From an uncultured Kocuria sp. (GTDB lineage Bacteria > Actinomycetota > Actinomycetes > Actinomycetales > Micrococcaceae), in assembly GCF_947500125.1 (NCBI RefSeq), contig NZ_CANMRA010000001.1:1-64000 (forward strand): a stretch of 64,000 nt of DNA. Direction: 5' to 3'. Below the pieces are notes generated by a model. It was not told where the DNA came from, did not search any database, and saw only the letters and a list, made by a program, of their open reading frames with translations. This document shows, in pieces, positions 19,687 to 27,447 of the stretch (the stretch's first letter is position 1; every line of letters begins with the position of its first letter). Position numbers and translations under genes: made by a program.

Positions 19687-19845
19687 GGTTCCTCCCGGCG
19701 ACGACGGAGCAGCGTGGACGGCTCGACCCCGCGAGGGTGCAGCTGGCTCGGGGCCGGGCCTCCCTCAGCATACAGAACACGCCCACCCGCCGACGCCGGC
19801 CCCCGGGGCCCTGGGAGCGTCGCCCCAGGTCAGGGCGGGAACGAC

Positions 19846-19882
19846 GCAGGAGGCGCCCCTGCGGTGCAGAGGCGCCTCCTGC
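19846..19882 (-). terminator. Hairpin terminator downstream of tsf
   Basis: Perfect 12-bp inverted repeat (19846-19857, GCAGGAGGCGCC, with 19871-19882) and a 13-nt loop, 34 bp past the tsf stop. It closes the rpsB-tsf transcript before pyrH. Confidence 0.8.
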
Positions 19883-19916
19883 GCGGAGCGGACGCTGGGC
19901 GCCCGGACGGGACCGG

Positions 19917-20747
19917 TCAGGCGCCGACGCGGAAGCGGGCGAAGGCCGTGGCGGTCGCGCCGGCCTCCTCGAGCACCTTGCCGACGGTCTTCTTGGAGTC
20001 CTTGGCGAAGTCCTGGTCGAGCAGGACGACGTCCTTGAAGTAGCCCTTGAGGCGGCCGTTGATGATGTTCGGGAGGATCTTCTCCGGCTTGCCCTCGGCG
20101 CGGGCCGTCTCCTCGGCGACGCGCTTCTCCGACTCGACGGTCTCGGCGGGCACGTCCTCCTGGGAGAGGAACGTCGGGGACATCGCGGCGATGTGCACGG
20201 CGACGTCGTGGGCGACCTGGCCCGCGTCGGCGCCGGCGACAGCGAGCAGCACGCCGACCTGCGCCGGGAGGTCCTTGGAGGTCTTGTGGAGGTAGACGGC
20301 CACGTTGTCGCCCTCGACGCGGGCGATGCGGCGGACGACGACCTTCTCGCCGAGCAGGGCACCGGTCTCGGTGACGAGCTCGGAGACGGCCTTGCCGTCG
20401 ACCTGGGCGTCCATGAGGGCCTCGAGCGTGGTGGCGTCGGCGGCCACGGCGGCGTCAAGCACCTTGTTGCCGAACTCGACGAACGGGGCGGACTTCGCCA
20501 CGAAGTCGGTCTCGGAGTTGACCTCGACCATGTACCCGACAGTGCCCTCGACGCGCGCGGCGACGAGACCCTCGGCCGTGGCCCGGCCCTCGCGCTTGGT
20601 GACGCCCTTGAGGCCCTTGACGCGGATGATCTCCTGGGCCTTCTGGAGGTCGCCGTCGGCCTCGTCGAGCGCCTTCTTGACGTCGAGCATGCCCGCGCCG
20701 GTGCGCTCGCGCAGGGCCTTGATCTCAGTGGCGGTGTAGTTCGCCAT
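19917..20747 (-). CDS. tsf: Elongation factor Ts
   Basis: Nucleotide exchange factor for EF-Tu, 276 residues. The N-terminal UBA-like domain is NYTATEIKALRERTGAGMLD followed by VKKALDEADGDLQKA; the core starts at GYMVEVNSETDFVAKSAPF, the EF-Tu contact region; and the C-terminal EF-Ts dimerisation part contains QDFAKDSKKTVGKVLEEAG. ATG 20747 follows a GAGG-like site. It sits downstream of rpsB as in nearly all bacteria. Confidence 0.97.
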   Translation of the reverse strand: MANYTATEIKALRERTGAGMLDVKKALDEADGDLQKAQEIIRVKGLKGVTKREGRATAEGLVAARVEGTVGYMVEVNSETDFVAKSAPFVEFGNKVLDAAVAADATTLEALMDAQVDGKAVSELVTETGALLGEKVVVRRIARVEGDNVAVYLHKTSKDLPAQVGVLLAVAGADAGQVAHDVAVHIAAMSPTFLSQEDVPAETVESEKRVAEETARAEGKPEKILPNIINGRLKGYFKDVVLLDQDFAKDSKKTVGKVLEEAGATATAFARFRVGA

Positions 20748-20858
20748 GGAAACTCCTCACGTAGTCGGTGGTGCCGGCCGGGGCGGGCGCGAGCCCGCCC
20801 CGGCCGACCTCGGACGGGGACGGTGCCCCGGCCGAGGGGAACGAACGGTGGACGGAGA

Positions 20859-21773
20859 CTACTCGGCGGCGGTCTCGGTCTCGGCCGGGGCGGCGGTCTC
20901 GGCCTCGGCCGGGGCCTCGGTCGCGGCGGCGGTCTCGGTCTCGGCCGGAGCCTGGGTCGCGGCGGCGGTCTCGGCCGGGGCCTCGGCCGCGGCGGTCTGC
21001 TCGGCGGCGTGCTGCTCGAGCAGCTCGCGCTCCCACTCGGCCATCGGCTCGGCGGCCTGGTCGGCGCCGCCGGACTTCTTGTTGTGGCGCTCCATGAGGC
21101 CCTCGGCCACGGCGTCGGCGATCACGCGGGTCAGCAGGTTGACGGAGCGGATGGCGTCGTCGTTGCCGGGGATCGGGAAGGCGACCTCGTCGGGGTCGCA
21201 GTTGGTGTCGAGGATCGCGACGACGGGGATGCCCAGCTTCTGGGCCTCGTCCACCGCGAGGTGCTCCTTCTTGGTGTCCACGATCCAGATCAGGGACGGG
21301 GCCTTGGTCAGGTTGCGGATGCCGCCGAGGGTGCGCTCCAGCTTCTCCTTCTCGCGGCGCAGGAGCAGGAGCTCCTTCTTGGTGTACTGCGAGCCGGCGA
21401 CGTCGTCGAAGTCGATCTCCTCGAGCTCCTTCATGCGCTCGATGCGCTTGGAGACCGTGGCGAAGTTGGTGAGCATGCCGCCGAGCCAGCGGTGGTTCAC
21501 GTAGGGCATGCCCACGCGGGTGGCCTGCTCGGCGATGGCCTCCTGGGCCTGCTTCTTGGTGCCGACGAAGAGGATGGTGCCGCCGTGGGCCACGGTGGTC
21601 TTGACGGCCTCGTAGGCGCGGTCGATGAAGGACAGCGACTGCTGGAGGTCGATGATGTAGATGCCGTTGCGCTCGGTGAAGATGAAGCGCTTCATCTTCG
21701 GGTTCCAGCGGCGGGTCTGGTGGCCGAAGTGCACGCCGCTGTCGAGGAGCTGGCGCATGGTAACGACAGACAT
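20859..21773 (-). CDS. rpsB: 30S ribosomal protein S2 with long Ala/Glu tail
   Basis: 304 residues against about 240-260 for a typical S2. The core is clear: [26 protein letters not shown]-type block [36 protein letters not shown], and [12 protein letters not shown]. The last ~55 residues are a low-complexity tail of Ala, Glu, Thr and Pro with repeated units such as [16 protein letters not shown]; acidic tails on S2 are usual in Micrococcaceae and their length varies. ATG 21773 is chosen because it precedes the conserved start; the frame upstream is noncoding. It is cotranscribed with tsf. Confidence 0.96.
   Translation of the reverse strand: MSVVTMRQLLDSGVHFGHQTRRWNPKMKRFIFTERNGIYIIDLQQSLSFIDRAYEAVKTTVAHGGTILFVGTKKQAQEAIAEQATRVGMPYVNHRWLGGMLTNFATVSKRIERMKELEEIDFDDVAGSQYTKKELLLLRREKEKLERTLGGIRNLTKAPSLIWIVDTKKEHLAVDEAQKLGIPVVAILDTNCDPDEVAFPIPGNDDAIRSVNLLTRVIADAVAEGLMERHNKKSGGADQAAEPMAEWERELLEQHAAEQTAAAEAPAETAAATQAPAETETAAATEAPAEAETAAPAETETAAE
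20866..20990 (-). repeat. In-gene repeats encoding the S2 tail
   Basis: Imperfect reiterations of a GCGGTCTCGGTCTCGGCCGG-like unit (plus-strand reading) encode the Ala-Glu-Thr-Pro tail of ribosomal protein S2. The near-identity at DNA level suggests slippage or unequal exchange, so copy number may vary among strains. Confidence 0.6.
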
Positions 21774-22209
21774 GTCGTCTCCTTGTTCTCGTGCGGGAGG
21801 GCGCGCGACGGCGCCCGGCCCGCGGGTACGGTTCTCGGCTGCGTCCGGCGGACGAGCCCCTGGCGCAGCGGTGGGCGGACCCTGCGGGTCCGTCTCCCGA
21901 CCGCCGTGCCGCACCCCGCCGGGACGGGGAACGCGGACCGGGGCGGCCGGGCCGGGACGGGAGGTCCCGGCGGCGCTGCGCGCGAAGTCAGCTGCTCGCC
22001 ACCGCGCCGTCGGCTCCGGCGTCGGGGCCGGGTCCGGGGAGGTCGCGAGGGCATGCCGTGGAGGCACAGAGAGCACACTGCGGGGTCAAGTGTACTACAG
22101 GGGCCCATCCGCCCTGCACACGGCCGGGGGCCGCCGACCGGGCTCCGGATCCGTCCACAGCACGGTCCCGGGCGGCCCGCTGCCCCGCACGGGGACCGAC
22201 CGTGGGGGG
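21774..22209. other. Divergent intergenic region between rpsB and the LytM peptidase gene
   Basis: 436 bp with no supported gene; open frames on both strands are GC-skew shadows. It must hold the rpsB-tsf promoter. The only AT-rich stretch, about 22085-22100, contains TAGTACACT on the minus strand, a possible -10 region without a convincing -35. Confidence 0.4.
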
Positions 22210-22785
22210 ATGCTCATCCGATCCGCCCGGCCCCGCCGGGTCCGCCGCCCGCGGCGTCCCCGGGCGGGCCGGGCCGCGGCGCTGGTGCTCTCGTTCGCCC
22301 TCGGGGCCGCCGCCCTCTCCCCCGGTTCAGCGGCGCAGCAGTGGGCGTGGCCGCTGGCGCCGCGACCGGCCGTGGTGGGCGACTGGGTCCCGCCCGCCCA
22401 GCGGTGGGCGCGGGGGCACCGGGGCGTGGACCTCGAGGCGGCTCCGGGCGCGACCGTGCGCGCCCCGGCGGCGGGGACGGTGAGCTTCGTGGGGTTCGTG
22501 GTGGACCGCCCGGTGCTGACGCTCGACCACGGCCGGGGTCTGCGCTCGAGCTTCGAGCCCGTCGAGTCGGCCCTGGTCGCCGGGGACCGGGTGCACCGCG
22601 GGCAGGTCGTGGGCGTGCTGCGCGGCCGCGACCACTGCGGTCCGGGGAGCTGTCTGCACTGGGGCGTGCGCCGGGACGGCGACTACGTCAATCCGCTCGG
22701 GTTCGTCGGCGCGCTCGACCCGTCGGTGCTGCTGCCCGTGCCCGGGGAGCGGCTGCGGGCGCGCGCTCAGCCTTCGTCGTCCTGA
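22210..22785 (+). CDS. Secreted M23 (LytM) family peptidase-like protein
   Basis: A 191-residue protein with an Arg-rich N-terminus, a hydrophobic helix (AALVLSFALGAAALSPGSAA, a probable signal peptide) and one LytM domain. The zinc motif is present as HRGVDLEA (HxxxD type), and the second half ends CLHWGVRRDGDYVNPL, supplying the paired histidine site; FEPVESALVAGDRVHRGQVV is the family beta core. M23 enzymes cut peptidoglycan cross-bridges or act as regulators of amidases. The first ATG at 22210 has only a G-run before it, so the start is less certain. The 3' end overlaps the convergent lipoprotein gene by 19 bp. Confidence 0.85.
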   Translation: MLIRSARPRRVRRPRRPRAGRAAALVLSFALGAAALSPGSAAQQWAWPLAPRPAVVGDWVPPAQRWARGHRGVDLEAAPGATVRAPAAGTVSFVGFVVDRPVLTLDHGRGLRSSFEPVESALVAGDRVHRGQVVGVLRGRDHCGPGSCLHWGVRRDGDYVNPLGFVGALDPSVLLPVPGERLRARAQPSSS

Positions 22786-23003
22786 GCGTCCTCGACGCCC
22801 TGCTCGACCTCCTGCTGGAGCTCCTCGGCACCTTCCTGGAGCTCGCCGGCGCCCTCCTCGACCTCCTGCTGGACCTGGTCGGCGCCCTCCTGGACCTGGT
22901 CGACGCCTCCCTCGACCTCCTCGGCGCTGGTGTCGCAGCCGGTCAGCGCGGCGAGCGCCAGGGCGGCGACGGACAGGAGGCTCCACGACGTGCGGCGGCT
23001 CAT
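22767..23003 (-). CDS. Small lipoprotein with heptad-repeat coiled coil
   Basis: A 78-residue protein. The signal peptide LLSVAALALAALTGC ends in a lipobox, so Cys23 should be lipid-anchored. The mature ~55 residues are almost wholly E, Q, V, G and D in repeats of the kind VDQVQEGADQVQQEVEEGAG, giving a hydrophobic position every three to four residues and suggesting an acidic helical rod, superficially like Lpp. The start ATG 23003 (MSRRTSWS) has a clear signal peptide; the frame to 23060 adds only unrelated residues. The function is unknown. Confidence 0.7.
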   Translation of the reverse strand: MSRRTSWSLLSVAALALAALTGCDTSAEEVEGGVDQVQEGADQVQQEVEEGAGELQEGAEELQQEVEQGVEDAQDDEG

Positions 23004-23100
23004 CTCGGGGTCCTTACGGTGGGTGGTGCGCGGATCGGACCACCAGTGCACCACATCCACGGCGGCCGCGCACCCGGTGGAGCGGACGGGCCGACAGGAG

Positions 23101-23137
23101 CACCCCTCCCACCGTCAGGGGCACGGTGAAAGGGGTG
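23101..23137 (-). terminator. Nested hairpin downstream of tRNA-Met
   Basis: Outer arms CACCCCT/AGGGGTG (23101-23107 with 23131-23137) enclose inner arms CACCGT/ACGGTG (23110-23115 with 23123-23128). It lies just past the tRNA 3' end and probably terminates it. Confidence 0.6.
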
Positions 23138-23142
23138 ACGGG

Positions 23143-23216
23143 TAGGGCCGGTGGGGCTTGAACCCACGACCGAAGGATTATGAGTCCTCTGCTCTGACCA
23201 GCTGAGCTACGGCCCC
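23143..23216 (-). tRNA. tRNA-Met (anticodon CAT), elongator type
   Basis: A 74-nt cloverleaf: acceptor GGGGCCG pairs with CGGCCCT (first pair G-U), D arm GCTC..GAGC, anticodon stem GGACT/AATCC region with loop CTCATAA, and T arm GTGGG-TTCAAGC-CCCAC. The anticodon CAT fits Met; the acceptor start and lack of the initiator features point to the elongator, and a lysidine-modified Ile2 tRNA cannot be fully excluded by eye. CCA is not encoded. Confidence 0.95.
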
Positions 23217-23249
23217 GCGCCGGAACGGGCCCGGCGGCGCAGCACCACG

Positions 23250-24503
23250 TTACCGCACGAGCGAGGCCAGCCTGCTCCGGATCCGCCCCGGGCCCGGGGC
23301 ACGGGCGCGCGCGGGTTCCGGGTGCCCGCCGCGGTAGAGCCGCAGGAACGTCTCCAGGGTCCGCGGGAAGCTGTGCTGGGCGACCTTGCGCCGGCTCTCG
23401 CGGCCCATCCGTTCGCGCTCCTCGGGCGGGGCGCCCAGGACGAGGGCGAGCTTGCGCGCCAGATCCTGGGCGTCGCCGGGGGCGAAGAGCCAGCCGTTGA
23501 CGCCGTCCTCTGCCAGGTGCGGCAGGGCCCGCGCATCGGCCAGGACGACGGGCCGGGACGCCGCCATCGCCTCGAGCGTCACCAGGGACTGCAGCTCCGC
23601 GGTTCCCGGCTGGCAGAACACGTCCGCCCGGAGGTAGGCCGCGCGCAGCTCCTCGTCCGGGACGTACCCCAGGAAGCGCACCCGCTGGGCGACGCCGAGG
23701 GCCCTCGCCAGTTTCTCGAGCGCGGACCGCTGCTCGCCGTCGCCCACGAGCTCCAGGTGGGCGTCGAGCTCGGCGGGCAGCAGCGAGAGGGCCTCGATGA
23801 GCACGTCGACGTTCTTCTCGACCGCCAGCCGGCCGGTGAACAGGACGGTCGGGTGTCCGGCCCGCCGCCGCCCCTCGTCGTCGTGGGCCTCGTAGTCGGC
23901 GATCCGGATCCCGTTGGACACGGCGAGCACGGTGTCGGGGAAGCCGTGGCGGCGCATGGTCTCCACCGCGAGCGGGGTGGGGGCGGTCACCACGTCGCAG
24001 GCGCCGAACACCCGCACCATGTCCCGCCACGACACGGCGCGGTACCGGTCCAGCACCCACGCCGGGAACGGCAGGAACGGCTCCAGGTTCTCGGGCACGA
24101 AGTGGTTGGTGGCCACCGTGCGGATGCCCCGCCGCCGGGCCTCCCGCACCAGCATCCGGCCCAGGATGTAGTGGTTCTGGACGTGGACGATGTCGGGGCG
24201 GACCTCGTCGAGCACGCGGCGGATCTCCCCGGCGACCTGCCACGGGAAGCACAGCCGGAAGTACGGGTGGGTGAACGCCCGGTGGGAGCGCAGGCGGTGC
24301 TCGACCACGCCGTCGTCCTCCGCCCGGCACGACGGCCCCGGTCCGGGGCGGGCGCACAGCACGTGCACCCGGTGACCCTGCTCGTGCAGGCCGCGGGCGA
24401 GACGGTGCCCGAACTGGGCGGCCCCGTTGACGTCCGGCGGATAGGTCTCGGCGCCCAGGAGGACGGTCAGGTGGCGGTCGGAGGACGTGGTGTCGGCGCT
24501 CAA
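23250..24503 (-). CDS. GT4-family glycosyltransferase
   Basis: 417 residues with the two-domain GT-B fold. The N-terminal domain starts LLGAETYPPDVNGAAQFGHR (the glycine-rich acceptor loop), then HVQNHYILGRMLVREAR. The C-terminal sugar-nucleotide half shows VLFTGRLAVEKNVDVLIEAL, LVGDGEQRSALEKLARALG and the E-x7-E motif in CQPGTAELQSLVTLEAMAA. It resembles actinobacterial mannosyl/glucosyl transferases acting on lipid-linked or phosphatidylinositol acceptors; the exact substrate is not readable. The start is TTG 24503, overlapping the stop of the upstream transporter gene (TTGA), so the two are coupled. The C-terminal ~35 residues are Arg/Pro-rich. Confidence 0.88.
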   Translation of the reverse strand: MSADTTSSDRHLTVLLGAETYPPDVNGAAQFGHRLARGLHEQGHRVHVLCARPGPGPSCRAEDDGVVEHRLRSHRAFTHPYFRLCFPWQVAGEIRRVLDEVRPDIVHVQNHYILGRMLVREARRRGIRTVATNHFVPENLEPFLPFPAWVLDRYRAVSWRDMVRVFGACDVVTAPTPLAVETMRRHGFPDTVLAVSNGIRIADYEAHDDEGRRRAGHPTVLFTGRLAVEKNVDVLIEALSLLPAELDAHLELVGDGEQRSALEKLARALGVAQRVRFLGYVPDEELRAAYLRADVFCQPGTAELQSLVTLEAMAASRPVVLADARALPHLAEDGVNGWLFAPGDAQDLARKLALVLGAPPEERERMGRESRRKVAQHSFPRTLETFLRLYRGGHPEPARARAPGPGRIRSRLASLVR

Positions 24504-25495
24504 GCGTGTCTTCCCGGTGGTCGGTCGTGTGCTGGGCGGTCGGGTGCTGAGGACTGCGGGGCCGCGGGACGCGGTGCCGAGGATCCCGGGGCTGGTCGCG
24601 TCCGGTCATGCCGTGCGAGCTCGGCGCGGCGTTCGAGCACCTCCGGGTGGTGCTGCGAGAGCACGGCGACCCCGACTATAGCAACGCCACCGGCCGCGGC
24701 CATGAGGACCCCGACCGGGACGGAGAAGCCCGGTGCCGCCTCGCCCAGGACCAGCATCCCCAGGAGCACGCCCACCATGGGGTCGATCACGGTCAGTCCG
24801 GCGATCACGAGGTCCGGCGGCCCGGCCGCGAACGCCGTCTGCACGAACCACCCGCCCAGCACGGCCGCGACCACTGCCGCGCCCACCGCCAGCCAGTTGA
24901 CGTCGTCCAGGGGCGTTCCGGCGCTGCCCTGGATGCGGATGAGCGTCAGCCGCACGAGCACCGCCACGAAGCCGTAGAGGATGCCGGCCCCCACCACGTA
25001 GAAGGTCCCGCCCAGACTGCGGCCGAACATGGCCGCGGAGACCGCCAGGACGCAGGTCAGCACCACGAGCATGACCACCACGGTGTGCTCGGCCCACCGC
25101 GAGATGCCCCGGGCAGGATCGGTCGCCGCCACGGCGCACGTCACGAAGACCGCGCCGCCCGCGGTGCACAGCCCGATCGCCGTCCAGGTGCGCCGGTTGA
25201 TCCGCAGCCGGCGGTGCCGAGCGTGCAGCAGCGTGGTGATGACGAGGGCCACGACGCCGATCGGCTGGACCACCGTCACGGTGGCCAGGCCGAGCGCGGT
25301 GACGTTGAGCGCGGTGCCGGCGCCCAGCAGCGTCAGCCCCAGCAACCAGCGGGGACGGCGCAGCAGGACCGCGAGACTGCGCAGGCCCAGCCGTCCGTGC
25401 GCGACGTCCGCCACGGCGCTGCCCTGCTGCTGCGTCCCCACCGCCAGGCACACGGCCGAGAGCAGCGCCAGGGCGACGGCCAGCCACTGGCTCAT
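24500..25495 (-). CDS. DMT-superfamily (NIPA-like) membrane transporter
   Basis: 331 residues, nine to ten membrane helices, then a ~40-residue Pro/Ala/Arg tail. The start QWLAVALALLSAVCLAVGTQ, the segment LNVTALGLATVTVVQPIGVV and ADPPDLVIAGLTVIDPMVGV-like block near residue 235 are characteristic of the DMT branch related to NIPA magnesium transporters that is widespread in Actinobacteria. The substrate is unknown. Its pairing with a GT4 gene in a 4-bp overlap suggests a role in envelope glycan or lipid metabolism, which is inference. ATG 25495. Confidence 0.82.
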   Translation of the reverse strand: MSQWLAVALALLSAVCLAVGTQQQGSAVADVAHGRLGLRSLAVLLRRPRWLLGLTLLGAGTALNVTALGLATVTVVQPIGVVALVITTLLHARHRRLRINRRTWTAIGLCTAGGAVFVTCAVAATDPARGISRWAEHTVVVMLVVLTCVLAVSAAMFGRSLGGTFYVVGAGILYGFVAVLVRLTLIRIQGSAGTPLDDVNWLAVGAAVVAAVLGGWFVQTAFAAGPPDLVIAGLTVIDPMVGVLLGMLVLGEAAPGFSVPVGVLMAAAGGVAIVGVAVLSQHHPEVLERRAELARHDRTRPAPGSSAPRPAAPQSSAPDRPAHDRPPGRHA

Positions 25496-25587
25496 CGCGC
25501 CCTCCGATCTGTCGTCACGCCCGGGAGTCTATCGACCCGGCCCACCCCTCCGGCCCGGGGCGCATGGACACCCGGTGAACGCACGGG

Positions 25588-25620
25588 GAAGGCCCGGAAG
25601 CCTGTGGCTTCCGGGCCTTC
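25588..25620 (-). terminator. Hairpin terminator downstream of the holin-X-like gene
   Basis: Perfect 14-bp inverted repeat (25588-25601, GAAGGCCCGGAAGC, with 25607-25620) and loop CTGTG, between the 25662 stop and the next gene. Confidence 0.82.
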
Positions 25621-25661
25621 GACCGGTGCGCTCGTCCACGGGCGGGCCATGGACGGCGACG

Positions 25662-26516
25662 TCACCGGAACAGCTTGCGCAGGAAGACGACGAACGCGCT
25701 CCCCGCCACGGCCAGCACCGTGAGCGGCTGCCACCGCTCGCCGATTCCGGCCTGCCCCGTGCCGGACCGGGAGCCGGACTTCGCGCCGCCCTGGGCGAGC
25801 AGACCCTTGACGTCCTTCGGGGTGGTCTTCACGGTGCGGCTGGTGCGGTCCATGAAGCCCTTGGTGGTGGACTGGATGGTCTCCGCACGGCCCTGGACGT
25901 CGTCGCGCAGCGTCTTGAGGTGCTCGCGGCGCAGCTTGAGCCGGTGCCGCAGCTGCTCCTCGGTGGGCGCCGGGGGCTTCTGCCGCGCCGGGTCCTGGGC
26001 GGCTTCGCGCTTCTCCTGCTCCTTGCGCTCGCGGGCCAGCTGCTCCTCGCGCTGGACGCGGCTCTCGGTGTAGGCGGAGCCCTCCTTGACCACGCCGAGG
26101 TCGTACTTCGTCCCGAAGACCGCCTTGCGCGGCACGAGCGGAAGGGCCTTCTTGATGGTCGACACCCCGATGAGCGCCGCGACGGCCAGGATGATGAGGA
26201 ACAGCACGGCGAGCAGCAGGGCCGCCAGCCAGGCCGGCATGACCTGCGCCAGACCGGCGATCGCCGCACCGACGAGAGCGATCGTGGCCAGCAGCAGGAA
26301 GACCAGGCCGACGACAACGAAGGCCGCCCCCTTGCCCAGCGTCTTCGCCTTCTCCGTGAGCTCGAGCTTGGCGAGCTGCGCCTCGTCCTTGAGCTGCTTG
26401 GGCAGCAGCCGGGCGAAGACCTTGACGACGTCGAGGATCGACGCCGATCCGGGGTCGGAGTGCTCCGACCCCGTTCCCGACGTCCCGCCCGTGCTGGGGC
26501 CTACCGAATGACTCAT
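25662..26516 (-). CDS. Phage_holin_3_6 / holin-X-like membrane protein
   Basis: 284 residues. The N-terminal ~25 residues are Ser/Gly-rich. An amphipathic helix (LPKQLKDEAQLAKLELTEKA) is followed by two long membrane helices (about residues 65-90 and 95-125), the layout of actinobacterial holin superfamily III proteins (Phage_holin_3_6). These are chromosomal proteins of unknown role despite the name. A long charged middle (SRVQREEQLARERKEQEKRE) and a coiled segment lead to a last membrane helix, LTVLAVAGSAFVVFLRKLF. ATG 26516 is chosen over an upstream alternative because it begins directly before the Ser-rich lead. Confidence 0.75.
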   Translation of the reverse strand: MSHSVGPSTGGTSGTGSEHSDPGSASILDVVKVFARLLPKQLKDEAQLAKLELTEKAKTLGKGAAFVVVGLVFLLLATIALVGAAIAGLAQVMPAWLAALLLAVLFLIILAVAALIGVSTIKKALPLVPRKAVFGTKYDLGVVKEGSAYTESRVQREEQLARERKEQEKREAAQDPARQKPPAPTEEQLRHRLKLRREHLKTLRDDVQGRAETIQSTTKGFMDRTSRTVKTTPKDVKGLLAQGGAKSGSRSGTGQAGIGERWQPLTVLAVAGSAFVVFLRKLFR

Positions 26517-26626
26517 GCCCGCCTCCGTTGATGATGAGAAAAGTACGTGGACTGAGCACCAAGCTACCATCGGGGACGCCGACGGCGGGCGAGCACCGGG
26601 CCGTGACGTGGCCTGCCGCGACGTGC

Positions 26627-26662
26627 GGAGGGGCCCGTCCGGTGTCCCGGACGGGCCCCTCC
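26627..26662 (-). terminator. Hairpin terminator downstream of the Lys/Asp-rich secreted protein
   Basis: Perfect 16-bp inverted repeat (26627-26642 with 26647-26662) with a TGTC tetraloop, 35 bp past the 26697 stop. Confidence 0.85.
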
Positions 26663-26696
26663 CGTCAGTGCGTCAGGGTCGGACTCAGCGTCGGTC

Positions 26697-27131
26697 CTAC
26701 TTGTCCCGGCCCTTGCCCTTGTCCTTGCCGTTGTCCTTGTCCCAGTGCCGGTCCTTGTCCTCGTCCTGCTCGAAGTAGACCTTCACGTACCGCTTGTTGC
26801 AGACCTTGTCCGTCTTGCCGGTCCGGTCCACCTTGCGGGCGTCCCTGTAGTACTCCCGCCAGTCGCCGCCGTGGCACTTCTCCTTCGCGATGGAGGCCGC
26901 CCTCTCGAGGCTCTTGTCCTCGAAGGTCTTCGTCCTCCAGTGGCCCTTGTGCCGGTAGTTGACGACGACATCCACTTCGCCGTTCTTCCGCTCGTCGTAC
27001 CTGCTGTGCCTCTTGTCCTTGTCCTTGTCCTTCTCGCGGTCGCCGCCGCCATCGGCGAGCGCCGGTCCTGCTCCCCCGAACAGCAGTCCCGCCACGGCGA
27101 CGCTTGCTACCAGCTTTTCCAGAGTTTTCAC
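26697..27131 (-). CDS. Secreted Lys/Asp-rich protein of unknown function
   Basis: 144 residues. A Sec signal peptide (LEKLVASVAVAGLLFGGAGP, likely cut after ALA) is followed by a KDKDKDK run, a folded-looking middle with VDVVVNYRHKGHWRTKTFED and two cysteines (EKCHGGDW, DKVCNKRY) that could form a disulfide, and a second KDK-rich tail. I recognise no family. The start is GTG 27131 behind a GGGGGAG ribosome site, the same arrangement as the synthetase gene upstream. Its own terminator lies downstream. Proximity to a polycation synthetase may be relevant but is not proof of a link. Confidence 0.72.
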   Translation of the reverse strand: MKTLEKLVASVAVAGLLFGGAGPALADGGGDREKDKDKDKRHSRYDERKNGEVDVVVNYRHKGHWRTKTFEDKSLERAASIAKEKCHGGDWREYYRDARKVDRTGKTDKVCNKRYVKVYFEQDEDKDRHWDKDNGKDKGKGRDK

Positions 27132-27447
27132 TGTGCTCCCCCTTGGTGTATCAGGTGAGATGAGCTTAATTCGCTTCTGACAAGGGACTCAATAGCAAAC
27201 GGTGACGATCGGGGTGCGTTCCGGTCACGCTTCGGCACTACCGCTCGGTGGACCCGCTGGTAGTCACGGAGTGAGTTCGGTCCGGGATCCCGGCAGTCCG
27301 GCGCTCCGGGCTCCCGCCCCCGCTCGGGCACCCCGGCGCTGCGGGCGGCGCCGTGCTCGCTCCGCGGCTCTGCCGAGGTATCCCGCCCGGGAACGGACCG
27401 CTGCTGCGACCGACCCCGGTGATGGGAACGGCACTCGAGGCAGCCGT
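27132..27447. other. Intergenic gap between the synthetase gene and the secreted-protein gene
   Basis: 316 bp with no supported gene. The last ~80 bp are AT-rich for this genome and probably carry the promoter of the secreted-protein gene (TTGAGT, 17 nt, TTAAGC on the minus strand is one weak candidate). The rest is GC-rich without a clear hairpin. Confidence 0.4.

Noticed and set aside
19737-23129. 1130-residue open frame opposite tsf and rpsB
   Set aside because: Antisense of well-established ribosomal and elongation-factor genes; composition is a mirror of their codons.
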